In this document: positions 5,307-6,244 of the stretch, piece by piece
Layout: the number at the start of each line of letters is the position of its first letter
How positions within the stretch are numbered: position 1 is the first letter of the stretch
Source of the DNA: Caldisericota bacterium
GTDB lineage: Bacteria; CAIJMQ01; JAADFP01
Length of the DNA: 6,244 nucleotides
Assembly: GCA_013152825.1 (NCBI GenBank)
Contig: JAADFP010000066.1
Location: 1 to 6,244, forward strand
Direction of reading: 5' to 3'
Translations under genes and position numbers: made by a program
Notes under the pieces: generated by a model
Told to the model about the DNA's origin: nothing
What the model saw: the letters and a program-made list of their open reading frames with translations, nothing else
Database searches by the model: none

Positions 5307-6244
5307 AGCAGCCTCCCTCTTTTACCTGGCTCCACCACCACCAATCCTTCCCTTTCTCCATTTTTCCATGCAACCTCTACCTTTTCCTCTTCCCTATACG
5401 CACTATAAAAAGCAGATAGGGAAGCACCATCTGCAATATCCTTCTCGGAACACTCCCCCTCCAGGACCACCAACGCACCTTTCCCCCCCTTCACCTGGAG
5501 AGTGCATTCCTTTCCCTGCACCAGGAATTCCAACTTTTTATTCTCTTCCTCATTTCTCCCCACTATAGCCTTAATGCCTGAATCCAGCCTGAAATGCCTA
5601 CCAATTTTTAGAATTTCTATATCTTTCAAGGAGAAGTCTGCCTTGTGTTCAATCAAGTCCTTCATGCGCCGGGCAAATCCGGGATCGGTAAGCAGACAAC
5701 CACCGGCCGGGGAGGGGTAATGGGTAAGCCCTATCTCCTGTGCTAAGGCCATCTGTACCTTCCTGCTTCTTCCCTCAATCTTCAGAAAATCCTCCCTTTT
5801 CACCCATCCTTCCCTCTCAGGCAGGCTGGGAGGTAAAAGTTTAGCGGAAAGAGGCCTGACTATCTTTCCTTCCAATCCCGATTCTCTTTCGATAAGCTCT
5901 ATAATCCTCCTCCTCTGGGACATGGGTCTCTGTCCCACCACCTCTCCGCTTACCAGGAATTTTGCTCCTTCCTTCTCCATCAATCTTTTGGCCTTCTCCC
6001 ACATCATTATCTTGCAGTCAATACAGGGATTTAACCCCTGACCATATCCGAAACGGGGATTCTTTACTATCCCCAGCATCTCCTCCCCCAGAGGCAACAT
6101 TTTGAGAGGTATCTTTAAAAATTCCACCGCCTCTTTCGCCGCACAGCCCCCGCGCTTGGCTGCTTCACAACAGCAAAAAGGAGTGCGAAAATTTATCCCT
6201 ATCACCTCTACACCCTGTATCTTCACCAGATAGGCAGCTAAGGT
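5303..6244 (-). CDS. PP-loop tRNA sulfurtransferase-like protein (ThiI/MnmA superfamily), 5' end outside window
   Basis: Probable ATP-dependent RNA thiolase of the PP-loop superfamily. The frame is open to the right edge: upstream of the GTG at 6224-6226 it still reads TLAAYLVKIQGVEVIGINF, the usual sequence just after a SGGxDS ATP loop, so that GTG is internal and the start plus PP-loop lie a few codons outside. Counting from the GTG, visible features are a Cys cluster FCCC (17-20), NPCIDCK with C68 and C71 resembling the NPCxxC of MnmA, VSGEVVGQRP (92-101), and PSPAGGCLLTD with C177. CxxC plus a distant third Cys is the ligand pattern of [4Fe-4S]-dependent tRNA thiolases. The last third (about 195-307, ILKIGRHFRLDSG) resembles the C-terminal NFACT-R/DUF814-like region of such proteins, probably RNA binding. 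It overlaps the RseC-like gene by 4 bases (ATGA). The modified nucleoside (s4U8, s2U or another) cannot be told; family fairly sure, exact activity not. Confidence 0.8.
   Translation of the reverse strand, partial: TLAAYLVKIQGVEVIGINFRTPFCCCEAAKRGGCAAKEAVEFLKIPLKMLPLGEEMLGIVKNPRFGYGQGLNPCIDCKIMMWEKAKRLMEKEGAKFLVSGEVVGQRPMSQRRRIIELIERESGLEGKIVRPLSAKLLPPSLPEREGWVKREDFLKIEGRSRKVQMALAQEIGLTHYPSPAGGCLLTDPGFARRMKDLIEHKADFSLKDIEILKIGRHFRLDSGIKAIVGRNEEENKKLEFLVQGKECTLQVKGGKGALVVLEGECSEKDIADGASLSAFYSAYREEEKVEVAWKNGEREGLVVVEPGKRGRLL

Noticed and set aside
4855..5568. A 237-codon plus-strand open frame
   Set aside because: It lies antisense to ttuA, the RseC-like gene and the PP-loop gene, is very rich in Pro and Ser, and matches no family; it is a shadow of the minus-strand genes.
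5303..6226. Treating the GTG at 6226 as the start of the PP-loop gene
   Set aside because: Codons upstream to the window edge are open and read as the expected continuation after a PP-loop, so the true start is outside.

Overview
The window looks like a sulfur-handling region of a bacterial chromosome, probably from an anaerobic and likely thermophilic lineage. The evidence is a TtuA/TtuB-type tRNA 2-thiolation pair (in bacteria known mainly from thermophiles), a Thi4-type thiazole synthase, a NIL-domain ferredoxin typical of anaerobes, many Fe-S proteins, and Lys/Glu-rich products with frequent AGA/AGG and ATA codons. Strong AGGAGG-type Shine-Dalgarno sites and an Rrf2 regulator favour Bacteria over Archaea. 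I cannot name the species or phylum from the sequence.

All nine genes lie on the minus strand, so transcription runs from high to low coordinates in two tight clusters. Cluster 1 (6244 to 3810) is a PP-loop tRNA sulfurtransferase-like protein cut by the right edge, an RseC-like membrane protein, a TtuA-type tRNA thiolase with two zinc fingers and a three-Cys Fe-S site, and a TtuB-like ubiquitin-fold sulfur carrier. Its genes overlap by 4, 4 and 17 bases. Cluster 2 (3535 to 1) is a NIL-domain 2x[4Fe-4S] ferredoxin, an IscR/Rrf2-type regulator with three conserved cysteines, a Thi4 thiazole synthase, an unfamiliar protein resembling a degenerate archaemetzincin, and a NifS/IscS cysteine desulfurase cut by the left edge. 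Gaps in cluster 2 are 11, 14 (to the chosen thi4 start), -4 and 1 bases.

The 274-base spacer between the clusters (3536-3809) holds no convincing gene. It contains degenerate 7-base tandem repeats, a pair of mutually exclusive hairpins just upstream of the ferredoxin, and a perfect 9-bp inverted repeat.

A working model, which is inference: the desulfurase mobilises sulfur from cysteine; the ferredoxin supplies electrons or handles sulfide; Thi4 uses sulfur and iron to make the thiamin thiazole; the Rrf2 protein ties expression to Fe-S or sulfur status; and the second cluster spends sulfur on tRNA through Fe-S-dependent thiolases, with RseC possibly keeping their clusters reduced. The most unusual points are the four-residue tail after the Gly-Gly of the TtuB-like protein, the archaemetzincin-like protein lacking HExxH between thi4 and nifS, and a Thi4 that keeps the sulfur-donor cysteine.
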